Shown: piece by piece, positions 12,391 to 22,986 of the stretch | Position numbering within the stretch: the first letter of the stretch is position 1 | Layout of the letters: each line of letters opens with the position of its first letter | DNA from: Ctena decussata | Lineage: Eukaryota; Mollusca; Bivalvia; Lucinida; Lucinidae | DNA length: 64,000 nucleotides | Direction of reading: 5' to 3' | NCBI GenBank assembly: GCA_963989385.1 | Contig: OZ022512.1 | Span: 29,285,899-29,349,898 of the forward strand | Program-made: the position numbers and the translations under genes | Notes under the pieces: model-generated | What the model was told of the DNA's origin: nothing | Seen by the model: only the letters and a program-made list of their open reading frames with translations | The model's database searches: none

Positions 12391-13335
12391 TATGCCCCCG
12401 TGACGATAGTCAGGGGGCATTAAGATTTGCTCCTGTCTGTCCGTCCGTCTGTCCATCCGTTCATCAGACTTTAGGGTATAGAGTTTGTGTAATCAACTCC
12501 TCCCACCGTATCAATGGTCCTTTTTCAGACTTTGTATACATATTGTGGACGTATTGAAGATATGCATGTGGATTTTTGATGGAGCTAATATTAATTTTGA
12601 CTGAATTACGGCCTTTTGAACTTAGTCGTTTTAGGCAAATTGTTGCATTGTAGGGTATGGAGTTTGTGTAACCAACTCCTCCTACAGTTTTCAATGAATC
12701 TTTTTCAAAGCTTGCATACATATTGTGGACATATTGTAGATGTGCATGCGGGTTTGTGATGGAGCTGCAATTAATTTTGACAGAATTACGGCCTTTTGAA
12801 CTTAGTCATTTTAGGCAAATTTTGGCATTGTAGGGTATGGAGTTTGTGTAATCAACTCCTCCCCCAGTTTTCAATGGATCTTTTCGAAACCTTGCAAACA
12901 TGCTGCGGACATGTCGAAGCTATGCATGTGGGTTTTTATTTGAGCTAAAATTAATTTTGTCAAAATTATAGCCTTTTAGACTTAGTCATTTTAGGCATGT
13001 ATTTGCATTGTAGGGTAAGTACTTTGTGTAATCAACTCCACAATTTTATCAGACATTGTGTACTTATTGTGGATATACTGAAGATGTGCATGTTGGTTTT
13101 TGATTAAAAAAGTACTAATTTTGACAGAATTATGGCCTTTCAAACTTAGTTTTTTATTAGGCTTCGTTTTATTAGGCTGCATTTTTGCACTATAGGGTAC
13201 AGAGTTTGTATGATGTTTTTCGTGGATTTTTTGTAGATGGCGTTTGTGCTTAAAAGGTGCTTTAGGGATGTACACATCCTATGACTAGCGTTGCATGGGG
13301 GCATCATTAGTGTCTTACAGACACAATTTTCTAGT
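12391..13335 (+). repeat. Repeat with ATGCCCCC/GGGGGCAT ends and about 180 bp tandem units
   Basis: Begins TATGCCCCCGTGACG and has a partner GGGGGCAT at 12413. A GTCTGTCCGTCCGTCTGTCC run follows, then units repeating at 12473, 12652, 12832, 13012 and 13194 (phrase AGGGTATGGAGTTTGTGTAA). It closes ATGGGGGCATCATTAGTGTC at 13295. Noncoding. Confidence 0.75.
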
Positions 13336-13392
13336 TCTGAAATAATTTTAATGAAAATACAAGATGTGTCTTCATTATTATGAACTTATAAC

Positions 13393-13448
13393 ACGATAAT
13401 GACATCCATCAGTGTCGTCATGACGTCCATCTATGTGACTGGTAATAT
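13393..13448. repeat. TGGACGTCCA array, block 2 left part
   Basis: GACATCCATCAGTGTCGTCATG, then GACGTCCATCTATGTGAC. Interrupted by a non-LTR insertion at 13455 and continued at 13797. Confidence 0.65.
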
Positions 13449-13454
13449 TGCTTT

Positions 13455-13790
13455 CTATTTCTATTCTATTTCTATTCTATCCCATAACCTTACTAGGTCG
13501 TTTGGACACCACAGATGACTTCGCAACAATCCCTTTCCACCTTGTCCTGTTTTCAGCTGCCCTAGTTGAGCTGGCAAATTTCATCCCTGTCCACTCTTTA
13601 ATATTATCTTCCCACCTCTTCTTCTGTCGACCTCTTCTTCTTTTTCCTTTCACTTTGCCCTGCAGAATCGTCTTTGCTAAATCAGAAGACTTTGAGACGT
13701 GACCAAACCGCCTTAGTTTCCGTTTCTTGATCAGCGTCAGGAGTTCATCATATTCTCTAATGGCTGCTTGGATCTTTCTGCGAACCTCCA
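13455..13790 (-). pseudogene. 5'-truncated non-LTR retrotransposon, C-terminal fragment, copy 1
   Basis: The minus strand encodes about 104 residues: KKRKLRRFGHVSKSSDLAKT, GKRRRGRQKKRWEDNIKEWT, SSTRAAENRTRW. The RR.GH...R plus basic G.RR.GR...W pattern is the C-terminal tail of non-LTR RT proteins. The 3' end runs into (TAGAA)n. TGCTTT flanks both sides (13449-13454 and 13791-13796). The apparent ATG straddles the right junction, so it is not a real start. No internal stop in this fragment. Confidence 0.8.
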
Positions 13791-13796
13791 TGCTTT

Positions 13797-13945
13797 ACAG
13801 ACGTCTATCATGACATCATTGGACGTCTATCAGTTCTTCATGGAGTCTATCGATATACATGTTGATATCCGTCAGTTTCTTCATGGACGTCCATCATGGC
13901 ATCTGTGGACGTCATTCAGTTTGTATGTGGACGTCTAAAGACGTC
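13797..13945. repeat. TGGACGTCCA array, block 2 right part
   Basis: Units such as GACGTCTATCATGACATC, GGACGTCTATCAGTTC and TCATGGACGTCCATCATGGC. Confidence 0.7.
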
Positions 13946-14373
13946 TGGGAGATGGCAACATTCACAGAACACATTTTTCACTCTTGTGTGATGAACATGG
14001 TCGTTTTCTTCACAGTTTGCCAGTGCTACAAACGCGTTCAGATTTAAAGCGAATTTTAATGGAAGCACATTTTTTACACATACGGCGTAGGAAGACTAAG
14101 AATGAGTGATTTGATATATCCCGTTCCAACTACGAGTTTGAGACCCAAATGCGCTTAGCCTTCGGCTCTTGTGGACATATAGAGCATTCACAAGGCTGGG
14201 GAACGATGTCATGTTCTTTAAGATAGTTGCTTGAGATGTAGGTTGCTATTTCAGCAGACACACAAGGTTGAATCAAACTTGAGTCGTTGAATCAAGGTTG
14301 ATTTAACCTCATGTGCGCAGTGGGTTCGGCAAGTGAAATGTCCCGTAGTCTTATAATTAATAAAAACGTATTC
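13946..14373. other. No gene recognised
   Basis: Contains no motif or repeat I can name. Confidence 0.5.
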
Positions 14374-14660
14374 ATACCAACTTTAGTGCGACAGACGCGC
14401 ATTTCTGTATTTAACTTCTTCAGTGTCGCTAAATCCCCCCAAATTGAAAGAAAACAGAGGATGGGTAGCTCTCGACAGGCAACGAGCATCCCTCTCCAAG
14501 CCGCACTCACTGTCACATTCCGCGGACACATTGGCCGAAGACATCAGGTAAGAGACGCCTACGTATTAACCCGCGAGCGGAGGCGTCCCCCATCGAGCCA
14601 CCTCTACCCCTGTGTCTCGAGAAAGGCGACAGACAAGGCCAAGGAAAGAAATGTCTGATT
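14374..14660 (-). repeat. Unclassified dispersed repeat 'GCGACAGACGCGC', copy 1
   Basis: About 280 bp. Plus strand TTAGTGCGACAGACGCGC, CTTCTTCAGTGTCGCT, GAGACGCCTACGTATT and TCTCGAGAAAGGCGACAGAC. Also at 14997-15190 (truncated) and 29994-30262. On the minus strand TGGCTCGATGGG is A-box-like but no good B box follows. Orientation is a guess. Confidence 0.75.
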
Positions 14661-14934
14661 CAGCAAGAACCTGCATAAAGCCATAACAACTCAAAAGAAT
14701 GAAAGCCAAACACCGCTGAGATTCATGTCGCTATGACAAGTCAGTCTTAGATTTAGAACAATTTAGAAATTTAACCAGATATACATCAAATTGAATAAGA
14801 AATACTTTAAATCAGTATTTAAGTAGTGACCGCAATGCAAGAGAACAAGAACCAACACTGAAACACTAACTGGGTTGATGATATCCTCGGGGACAAATTG
14901 TCCACCAGCAGTGGTGTCGGCCAATGCTTGATAT

Positions 14935-14995
<61 letters not shown>
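14935..14995. repeat. (AAT)n/(ATT)n microsatellite
   Basis: AAT repeats switch to ATT repeats at about 14956, making an imperfect hairpin at the edge of the next repeat copy. Confidence 0.92.
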
Positions 14996-14996
<1 letters not shown>

Positions 14997-15190
14997 CCAA
15001 ATTTAGTGCGACAGACGCGCGTTTCTGCATTTAACTTCTTCAGTGTCGCTAAACCCCAAAAGTTTAAAGAAAAGAGATGATGGGCAGCTCTCGGCAGGCA
15101 ACGAGCATCCCTCTCCGAGCCACACTCACTGTAACATTCCGCGGGATACATTGGCCATAGACATCAGGTACGAGACGCCTACAGACGAGA
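14997..15190 (-). repeat. 'GCGACAGACGCGC' repeat, copy 2 (truncated)
   Basis: Starts TTTAGTGCGACAGACGCGCG right after the ATT run and ends after GAGACGCCTAC. It lacks the last 70-80 bp of copies 1 and 3. Confidence 0.75.
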
Positions 15191-15417
15191 CGAGACAGAT
15201 AAGTAAGGCAGGCATTATATCTCAGACGAACTGACAACTGTTCAGATCCAACCGATATTGTCTCCACGATTGCCGATTAAGTCTATTACTGACCTCATGA
15301 CAAGCCTAACATCTTCCTTTTTGACCTAATAATTATTTGCTGGTAAATTCCTTTCCAAAAGGGAAGCTAATTCATACAATACTGCTTAAATAGTTTTAAC
15401 TCTTCATTTATTTTTAC

Positions 15418-16560
15418 GTGTCGTCATGGACGTCCATCAATGTCTATACAGACGGCTATAATGGCATCCTTGGACATTTAGCACTTCTTCATGGACGTCC
15501 ATCAATATACATATTGATATCAATAAGTTTCTTCATGGACGTCCATCATGGCATCTGTGGACCTCATTCACTTTCTATATGGACGTCTACAGACGTCTAG
15601 AACCCCTTTCTTTTATTGCAGATATCATTGCCGCACAACAGGGACTACACTTCTTATTGATCATTTTGGGGTCATTGACCAGTTTCTTCATGGACGTCCA
15701 TCAAAGTGTCTGTTGACATCTGTCAGTGTCGTCATGGACGTCCATCAATGTATCTATTAATATTTATAAAGAGAAGCCTATCATGACATCATTGGATGTC
15801 TATCAGTATTTTATGGATGTCTATCAGTATTTTATGGATGTCCATCAGTATACATGTTGACATCAATCAGTTTTTTCATCGACGTCCATCAGTAAAACAG
15901 ATGGCATCCATTGTCTTCTTCAGGGACGTCCATCAATAATCTGTTGACATCAGCTAGGCTAGTTTCTTTATTGGCACAAATCATGACATCCGTGGACGTC
16001 CACCAGTTTTAATGTAGACGTCTATAATGACAGTCGTAGACGTTCAAATGTTTTTGATGGACGTCCGTCATGTAATCTGTGGACGTCCATCATAGCATCC
16101 TTGGACGACCACAAGTTCCAATGCAAACGTCTATAACGACAGCCATTGACGTGCACCTGTTTTGATGGACGTCCGTCATGTAATCTGTGGACTCCATCAA
16201 AGCATCCTTGGACGTTCACCAGTTTCAATGTAGACGTCTATAATAACAGCCGTGGACGTGCACCTGTTTTTGATGGACGTCCGTCATGTAATCTGTGGAT
16301 GTCCGTCAATTTCTATGTGAAATCCCATCATGACACCTGTAGAACGCCACCATTTCTTATAATCATGACTATACTCACAGATATCCATCTGCAGTAGCTT
16401 GAAGTTCCCCATTCCATCCATAGACGTCCAAAATTTTCTATAAAGACATCTATAAATCATTGGACATCGAACAATCTCTTCATGGACGTCCGTTCATATC
16501 TGTGGACATCCATTGGTTTGTTCATGGACGTCCGTCACGATCTCCGTGGACGTCCGTCAT
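15418..16560. repeat. Main TGGACGTCCA palindrome array
   Basis: More than 20 units, mostly 25-60 nt apart, each carrying (T)GGACGTCCATCA or a decayed form, linked by TCATGACATC or TCAGTTTCTTCA. The core is a 10 bp palindrome with an AatII-type GACGTC. 15600-15680 is a unit-free gap. Frames through it read HGRPS/MDVHH repeats by chance and are not genes. Confidence 0.88.
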
Positions 16561-17560
16561 CCGTAGAAAAAGCTCAGCCTTTTATGTTCTTCGAAGGCGG
16601 ATCACGCCTTTCCGTCTGTTTGACTGTCCTTCTGGCGTTGTTAAATCCTATATCTTGACAGAGCTACTCCCTTTGCATATATCTGTGCATGGCTTTGCTC
16701 ATACGTATGTGTATATGTTTTTGTGTATGCGTTCATCTGCGCGTATGTGAATTTTCCTGTAAGCTTGCATGCGTATGTACGTCTTTGCTTATGTGGATAT
16801 GTATGTATGTTGACCAGAGTATAAATAGCGAACGCGAGATTCTCAAAGAAAGTTCCGGTACTCTTAAACTATTTAGCAGACTTCAAAAAAAAGATTATGC
16901 CAGTTCATAATCTCAATAACATGTATAATTGGAAAACTATCAAATACACACGCAATGCGCTATAAAATGCAGTTACATAGATAGTAACAGCAAGATTGCA
17001 GTTGGACGTATATTACACACGGAGTAACGCATCTCTATGGACGGCCGTCCATGGCTGCAGCTGAATACACATGCATAGAATAGCAAATTGCCGTCGTGCG
17101 GACAACCGAACGACCGTCTTGCCGATAAGGATTCGAAACCGCACGACCGTCTTGCCGATAGCCACATCCAATCTTGTTGCACGCGACCGCGTGAAGTGGA
17201 CATGGTTTCTCAGAAAACAGATTCGCTGTCAGTCGCCAGATTTGATCTTCTTTTGTGGCTTTCTTGAAATACATACTGATGTATTGTAGGTGGCGGATGA
17301 TAGAAAACATTTAGTTACAAGTAACCGCTACGTACATTGGAACGCTTTTTGCTGTTTACTACCTGAAAACGTGTTGAGAACGAATTTTTGTGGTGGGTGG
17401 GCATTGCATTCCTGTCTCTTTAAAGTTTATATAGTATATATATTTAAATAACCGGGTGTGATTTTGTAGAATATGCATTTTTTGGTATTCTATAGACAGA
17501 ATTTCAAACTCCTATGATCAGATCATCAAAATGTAGGTTCATAATAATACAAGAATTCAT
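16561..17560. other. No gene recognised
   Basis: Includes GGACGGCCGTCC palindrome (17040) and the 18-mer ACGACCGTCTTGCCGATA twice, 33 nt apart (17110 and 17143). The rest is ordinary. Confidence 0.5.
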
Positions 17561-17561
17561 T

Positions 17562-17871
17562 GTGAAAAAAAAATCCACAGATTTTACCATAGACTACCTG
17601 GCAACCAGGTGCAAGTCAATGTCCCGTAATTGTCACCGGCGCCCGTAAATTTCACAGGAATCATCACGCAGAGTAGGATAGAATAGAACAGGTAATGTTT
17701 TGAACAGAAATAAAAGCCCTTCAGCATTATGAAGGTATTTTCGAGTGCTGCCTACCATATCGTGATTTCAAAAGTGTTCTATAGGCAGACGTCCGTAAAA
17801 ATAACGATAAATGAACTGGCAGCTGGTTGCCAGGTATTCTACCGTAAAATCTACGGGTTTGTTTTACAGTG
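17562..17871. mobile_element. CCGTAAA MITE, copy 1
   Basis: Imperfect inverted ends of about 80 nt: ATTTTACCATAGACTACCTG/GCAACCAGG against CTGGTTGCCAGGTATTCTACCGTAAAAT. Related copies at 57247-57568 and, 3' half only, 45690-45833. Confidence 0.8.
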
Positions 17872-18290
17872 AAGAGACAAGTGAGTAAAAACGAAGCTGT
17901 TATTGTTTTCCTTGCTACACTGGCTCTAAAAGTTAAGATCAAATCCTTTAAAATTTGGGACCGAGGTGTGTGACGAGTGACGCCGCGACAATTTCGAGTT
18001 GAAATCATGCGCCTCCACGTTTTCTCCGACATTTGTTAATAAGAAAGCAACTTTGTGATTGCATGTTTGTTCCACTGAATGTTCATGTCGATATTTTAAG
18101 CATATTTTATTGCTATAAGTGTCAAGCAACGGGGTTGGGCCACAAGCAGTGGCCACAAGTTCTCACAACATTATTCATGTCGATGTTCTAATCCACAACG
18201 ATGTTCCCCAAGGACCTCAAGGGAACTTGCCTCTCCTGCATGGCATTATGTGGATATTTACAATCATTGAATGGCTACTGTTTCCGCTCT
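17872..18290. other. No gene recognised
   Basis: No recognised feature. Confidence 0.5.
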
Positions 18291-18457
18291 CTAGGGTCAA
18301 GTCAGAAAAATTCGGACAACAGGTAAACTCGGACAGTGACATTGTTTTCTTTATCTGTCAGTTGTTGGGAATTAAAAGAAAAATAAATGGGCAAACCGTG
18401 AACTCTAGATGAGACGATTCATTATGAGCTGTTCGAAGTTACCCGACTCGACCCTAG
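18291..18457. mobile_element. CTAGGGTCAAGTC MITE, copy 1
   Basis: Ends CTAGGGTCAAGTC and GACTCGACCCTAG are inverted. The interior TTCGGACAACAGGTAAA and CGGACAGTGACATTGTTT recurs at 57931-58112. Confidence 0.78.
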
Positions 18458-18664
18458 TTTTATTTATGATAATGCCATTTTTCTCATGTTGCAGCATTAC
18501 TAGGTCGGGATCGGTGACTGCCACAGCCAATAAGGTGTCTGTCTCCGTCTCTCTCGTAGACTGTGAGTACCTTTATTCGGCTTTAAAACGGAATAAACAG
18601 TTTTAATTAAGAAATAGATCAGTGAATTGTTGAGGAATAATTAATTGTTTGGAGCTCAGTTGCT

Positions 18665-18710
18665 AAGTAGATTATATCACAAGCGCGGAGCGCGAGTGAT
18701 ATATCTACTT
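18665..18710. repeat. Short hairpin
   Basis: AAGTAGATTATATCAC pairs with GTGATATATCTACTT around a GCGC-rich loop. Confidence 0.6.
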
Positions 18711-18887
18711 ACAACTGACCGTCCGTAATGTCTTCCAAAATTTGTATCTTCAGGTAAATTGATACAATTTCAGGTGAAAGCAGCTCTTCTTTCATTTTAT
18801 TGCCTCCCTTCTCAGCGGGAGTCAACTCTTAAATAAAAGAATCTGCTCCCCTGGGAGCGAATTCTTTCCTTTATGAGTGGACCCCTC

Positions 18888-18913
18888 TGTGTGTGTGTCT
18901 CTGTGTGTGTGTG

Positions 18914-18981
<68 letters not shown>
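18888..18981. repeat. Compound (GT)n(CT)n(GT)n microsatellite
   Basis: GT, then GTCT, then CT, then GT runs in about 94 nt. Confidence 0.95.
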
Positions 18982-18983
<2 letters not shown>

Positions 18984-19019
18984 ACTTCAGTTCTTCCCGA
19001 AAGAGTTGACTCCATATTA

Positions 19020-19789
19020 ACGGCGGCTTTTTATACACGGGAGTCAATATTAAACTATTTATGCCTTGTAGACTCTTCCGTTCTTATTATATCCTTTCGA
19101 CGGCCAGAGGTTTCAAGAAACTCGCTGGAAAGGGGGTGGGGTAGAATATTTGACCCAAATTTTGATTTACTTACATGATGAGTAAAACCGAAAGTACAAT
19201 CGATAGGAGACATATTTAGCTTTCACAATATCTGGTAATTATTTTTCTCATGACGTCAGAGGTCACGGCGCAGGGGTCACCCTACCAAGGAAGATGTGCA
19301 CGGACGTTTTTTTTCTTTTCGATTTTGCTACAGATCTCTCCCTCTTTTCCTCTCTTATTCTCTCTCTTCTTATTTTCCATTTTCTTGCGCTTTTATCCCA
19401 TAATTTTCTTTTGGCCCTGCTTACAAAAAGTCAAGGTAAAAGCTGAATTTCAGAGGTGATTTTTTTCCAAGATTTTCTCGGCATTTGAAAGCGTCTAGTA
19501 TCCTCCCAGTATGCATTTTAGAACTGATACTAATAGCGTGCAAGGCCATCTTTCTGGCATATATACAGAGAAATCAACCAATGATTAATAAGATGACTGA
19601 ATAAATGAGGTTGTGAGGGTCGTTCAAAGATCAATTGTCAGCAATTACGTAATAAATACGCTACGGCCGTCGAAAGGATATACTAGATGAGTCCATTTAT
19701 CACTTTTGGGGGATGTCTGGTTTATTTATTTTTAAGCATTTTTACTGAAATTGCTGTGTCACTCAAACACTGGGTCTTCGCTGTTTGCC
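19020..19789. other. No gene recognised
   Basis: Contains a pyrimidine-rich stretch (19300-19400). No coding evidence. Confidence 0.5.
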
Positions 19790-20070
19790 TAGTCTAGTCT
19801 AGTCTAGTCTATCCCGTCGTGAACCTTTTGAGATCGGTGGAGCACCACAAATGAGTTTACAATCCCTTTTTACCTTCTTCTGTCTTCAGCTGCCCTTGTT
19901 GAGCTAGCAAAGTCCATCCCAGTCCACTTCTAAATATTGTCTTCCCACCTCTTCTTTTGTCAACCTCTTCTTTTTCCTTTACTGTGCTCTGCAGAATTGT
20001 CATAATTAGGCAAGAGACCTTGAGATGTGTCCAAACCACCTCAGTTTCCATTTCTTGACCAAGGTCGGAA
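19790..20070 (-). pseudogene. Non-LTR retrotransposon C-terminal fragment, copy 2
   Basis: Same 3' end as 13455-13790, more decayed: the minus strand keeps WTGMDF-like and basic KEKEEVDKRRGG segments but the frame is broken (loss of the upstream half and a stop). The 3' tail is (TAGAC)n rather than (TAGAA)n. It lies directly before the T tract and the AGCTCACCTGAGC repeat at 20114. Confidence 0.65.
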
Positions 20071-20113
20071 TTCGATGTGATGTTTTTTTGTTTCTTTTTT
20101 TTTTTTTTTTTCT

Positions 20114-22262
20114 TTAGCTCACCTGAGCCGAAGGCTCAGAGGTGAGCTTATAGGATGGGGAGTCGAGCCGTCGTCCGTCCGTGCGTGCGTGGGTGCGTGG
20201 GTGGGTGGGTGGGTGCGTCAACACTTTCAAACATAAATATCTCAGAGACCAGTGGGCCGATCGCAATCAAATTTTATCTGAAGCATCATTTGGGTGGGGG
20301 AAAGGCTGCATTAGGTTTTAGTGCCGATCAGCTCAGAACTCTGGTTTCCATGGCAACAGATAGCCCCCATAGGGTTATAATGGGGAAAATGGCGTCATCA
20401 CGTTTTCTCGACTGTTTTCAATTAGATCCTTATCATACTTGCAGGTAATGATGACATACACAAGAGCTTGGATGAGTTCGAAATTTGGCCGGATTCGAGC
20501 ACAGACTACGGAGTTAGCTGCCCTTGAGCGTTTGAAAAAAATCCCATAGTGTTATAATGGACGACATCACATATTTTTAGAAAAACTTTGTCATCGCTTT
20601 ATTGCCTACATTTCTCAACGGATTTTAAATCAACTTCACACAAATGTAGGGCATGACAATATCTCGAGCAAGTTCGACTTTCAGGATGCTGCGCCCGAGG
20701 TCAAGGTCACTGTGGCTATTTTTAGAAAAACTTTGTCAGCGCTCTAGCACCTACATTTCTCTGCAGATTTTAAAAAAACTTCACACAGATGTAGGGCATG
20801 ACAATATCTCAAGCAAGTTCGACTTTCAGGATGCTGCGCTCAAGGTCAAGGTCACTGTGGCTATTTTTAGAAAAACCTTGTCAGCGCTCTAGCACCTACA
20901 TTTCTCAGCAGATTTTAAAATAACTTCACAGGAATGTAGGGCATGACAATATCTCGAGCAAGTTTGTTTTTCAGGGTGCTGCACCCAAGGTCAAGGTCAC
21001 TGCGGCTATTTTTAGAAAAACTTGGTCATCGCTCTAGCGCCTACATTTCTCAACGGATTTTAAATCAACTTCACACAAATGTAGGGCATGACAATATCTC
21101 AAACAAGTTTGACTTCAAGGGTGCTGCGCCCAAGGTCAAGGTCACTGTGGCTATTTTTAGAAAAACTTTGTGATCGCCCTAGCACCTACATTTCTCAATG
21201 GATTTTAAAATAAATTCACACAAATGTAGGGCATGACAATATCTCGAGCAAGTTCGACTTTCAGGGTGCTGTGCCCAAGGTCAAGGTCACTGTGGCTATT
21301 TTAAGAAAAACTTTGTCATCGCCCTAGCACCTTCATTTCTCCATGGATTTTGAAATAACTTCACACAAATGTAGGGTATGACAATATCTCAAGCAATTTA
21401 GACTTTCAGGATGCTGTGCCCAAGGTCAAGGTCACTGTGGCTATTTTTAGAAAAACTTTGTCATCGCTCTAGCACCTACATTTCTCAACGGATTTTAAAG
21501 TAAATTCACACAAATGTAGGGCATGACAATATCTCGAGCAAGTTTGACTTTCAGGGTGCTGCAATCAAGGTTTTTGATTAGATCCTTATCATACTTGCAG
21601 GTAATGATGACATACATAAGAGCTTGGATGAGTTCGAAATTTGGCCGGATTCGAGCACAGACTACAGAGTTAGCTGCCCTTGAGCGTTTGAAAAAAATCC
21701 CATAGTCTTATAATGGAGAAAACAACGACATCACATTTTCATTTTTCATCGGATCCTCTTCATACTTGCAGGTAATGAGGATATGCATAAAAGCTTGGAT
21801 TACTTAGCATTTCGGCTAGATCCCACCACTGACTATGGAGGACCTGCCCTAAGCATCCAAAAAATCAATGTCGCCATTTTTTCTTGGTTTCTACTGATCC
21901 GATCCTTTTCAAACTTGCAGGTAATGAGGAAATTCATAATATCTTAAACAAGTTCAAATTTTGGCCAGATCAGGTTAACCACTACGAAGTTAGCTGCCCT
22001 TGACAGCTCTGTCTATTGTGCTCTTGATCGGATACTTTTTAAACTTGCATATATTAAATGAGGGCATACATAATGTTTTGGATGAGTTTAATTTTCAGCC
22101 TGATTGGACCACTGACTGTGGAGTTAGCTGCCCTTGAGCATCTTAAATATCCCTATAGGTTTACAATGTCTCTCAGGAGAGCAATTGTTGCCCTTTGGGC
22201 TACTTGTTTGTTAAACCCCAAAAGATGGCTTACTTTGAAATGGAGGATTAATGATGAACCTT
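20114..22262 (+). repeat. Bivalve-type repeat with AGCTCACCTGAGC start and internal 145 bp tandem array
   Basis: Opens TAGCTCACCTGAGCCGAAGG, then GTCCGTCCGTGCGTGCGTGG (20175-20220). A 140 nt segment with TTGCAGGTAATGATGACATA occurs before the tandem array (about 20422-20560) and again after it (about 21578-21715), exactly 1156 nt apart. Degenerate relatives with TTGCAGGTAATGAGG follow to about 22260. No coding potential. Confidence 0.7.
20571..21571 (+). repeat. Tandem array, period exactly 145 bp, about 6.9 copies
   Basis: The phrase G(C/T)ATGACAATATCT starts at 20651, 20796, 20941, 21086, 21231, 21376 and 21521, every step being 145. Units share GTCAAGGTCACTG and TTTTTAGAAAAACTTTG. No indels have accumulated, so the array looks recently expanded or homogenised. 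Confidence 0.9.
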
Positions 22263-22272
22263 AAAGTAGAGA

Positions 22273-22375
22273 TACCCCATCATTGAAATGACGTCGTATT
22301 GGCGTCTATTCGACGTCATTACGTCGCATCGACGTCAGTTCGACGTCATTTCAAAGGTATATGTCTGCTGGGGTA
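22273..22375. mobile_element. TGACGTC-rich MITE, copy 1
   Basis: 103 bp between TACCCC and GGGGTA ends, made of repeated GACGTCA/TGACGTC. Four more copies at 45494, 50485, 51217 and 55831. Confidence 0.8.
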
Positions 22376-22412
22376 CGTTTAAAATATTTCTACGTTTCGT
22401 TTTTTTCTTTAG

Positions 22413-22546
22413 TTCGGATAGCCGACTGTGATGCATATGTGGATTTGTCTGTGAATCTCAGGGGCGGTGGACTCATTGCGTGGCTTGTCGAAAAGATCAA
22501 AGGAAGTGCTTTTGTCAACGATCTCGAGTCTGACTTAGAAGATATG
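22413..22546 (+). CDS. Isolated probable coding exon, function unknown
   Basis: Polypyrimidine tract and acceptor (ttttttctttag) precede 134 nt that stay open in phase 1-in, phase 0-out and end ATG/gtgagt, a strong donor. It encodes 44 codons beginning RIADCDAYVDLSVNLRGGG and ending NDLESDLEDM. Composition looks like a real protein, less AT-biased than the surroundings. No family was recognised and no partner exon on either side was found, so it may belong to a gene with long introns or be a relic. It is unrelated in sequence to methyltransferase exon 2 although that is also 134 nt. Confidence 0.5.
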
Positions 22547-22753
22547 GTGAGTACAGTCAACTCTTGATATCTCAAAATTATCTCAAACCACTGATAATTC
22601 AAAGTAAATTTTCTGTTCCAAGCAAAAAAAAAATACTTTGATTCTAGTAGTTTGAGATAACAAGAGATAAACTGTAAAGAAAAACTGGAAATCTGTACAA
22701 AACAATTTTTAGATGTAAAATGGTACTTTGAGATATCAGTGTTTAAACATAAC

Positions 22754-22986
22754 TGAGCCGCGACGCGACAAAACCAACAAAGTGGTTGTGCGCCCAGCGC
22801 AGACTTGGATCAGCCTGGGCATCTGCCAAGTCTGATAAGAGTCTGTGCTAAGCACTTAAAGGGTAGCTAAGCGTCTAAGCTACCTCCATGCGGACAGCGA
22901 AGGCTCTGATTAGACTGGGCGGATGCTCAGGCTGTTCTGAGTCTGCGCTGGGCGCACAACCACTGCTTTTCTCGTGTCGCAGCTCA
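22754..22986. mobile_element. 'GAGCCGCGACACGAC' hairpin MITE, copy 1
   Basis: 233 bp. Ends GAGCCGCGACGCGACAAAAC and CTCGTGTCGCAGCTC are inverted. Inner arms GTGCGCCCAGCGCAGACT and GTCTGCGCTGGGCGCAC pair almost perfectly. Confidence 0.9.

Noticed and set aside
13477..13791. Host gene for a basic protein
   Set aside because: It is the C-terminal tail of a non-LTR retrotransposon with target duplication; the ATG spans the insertion junction.
15418..16560. Repeated HGRPS / MDVHH peptides in several frames, resembling a repeat protein
   Set aside because: They are translations of TGGACGTCCATCA units in shifting frames, broken by stops and indels.
15418..16560. Possible CRISPR-like array
   Set aside because: Spacing is irregular, units are decayed, spacers resemble each other, and the window is an animal genome.
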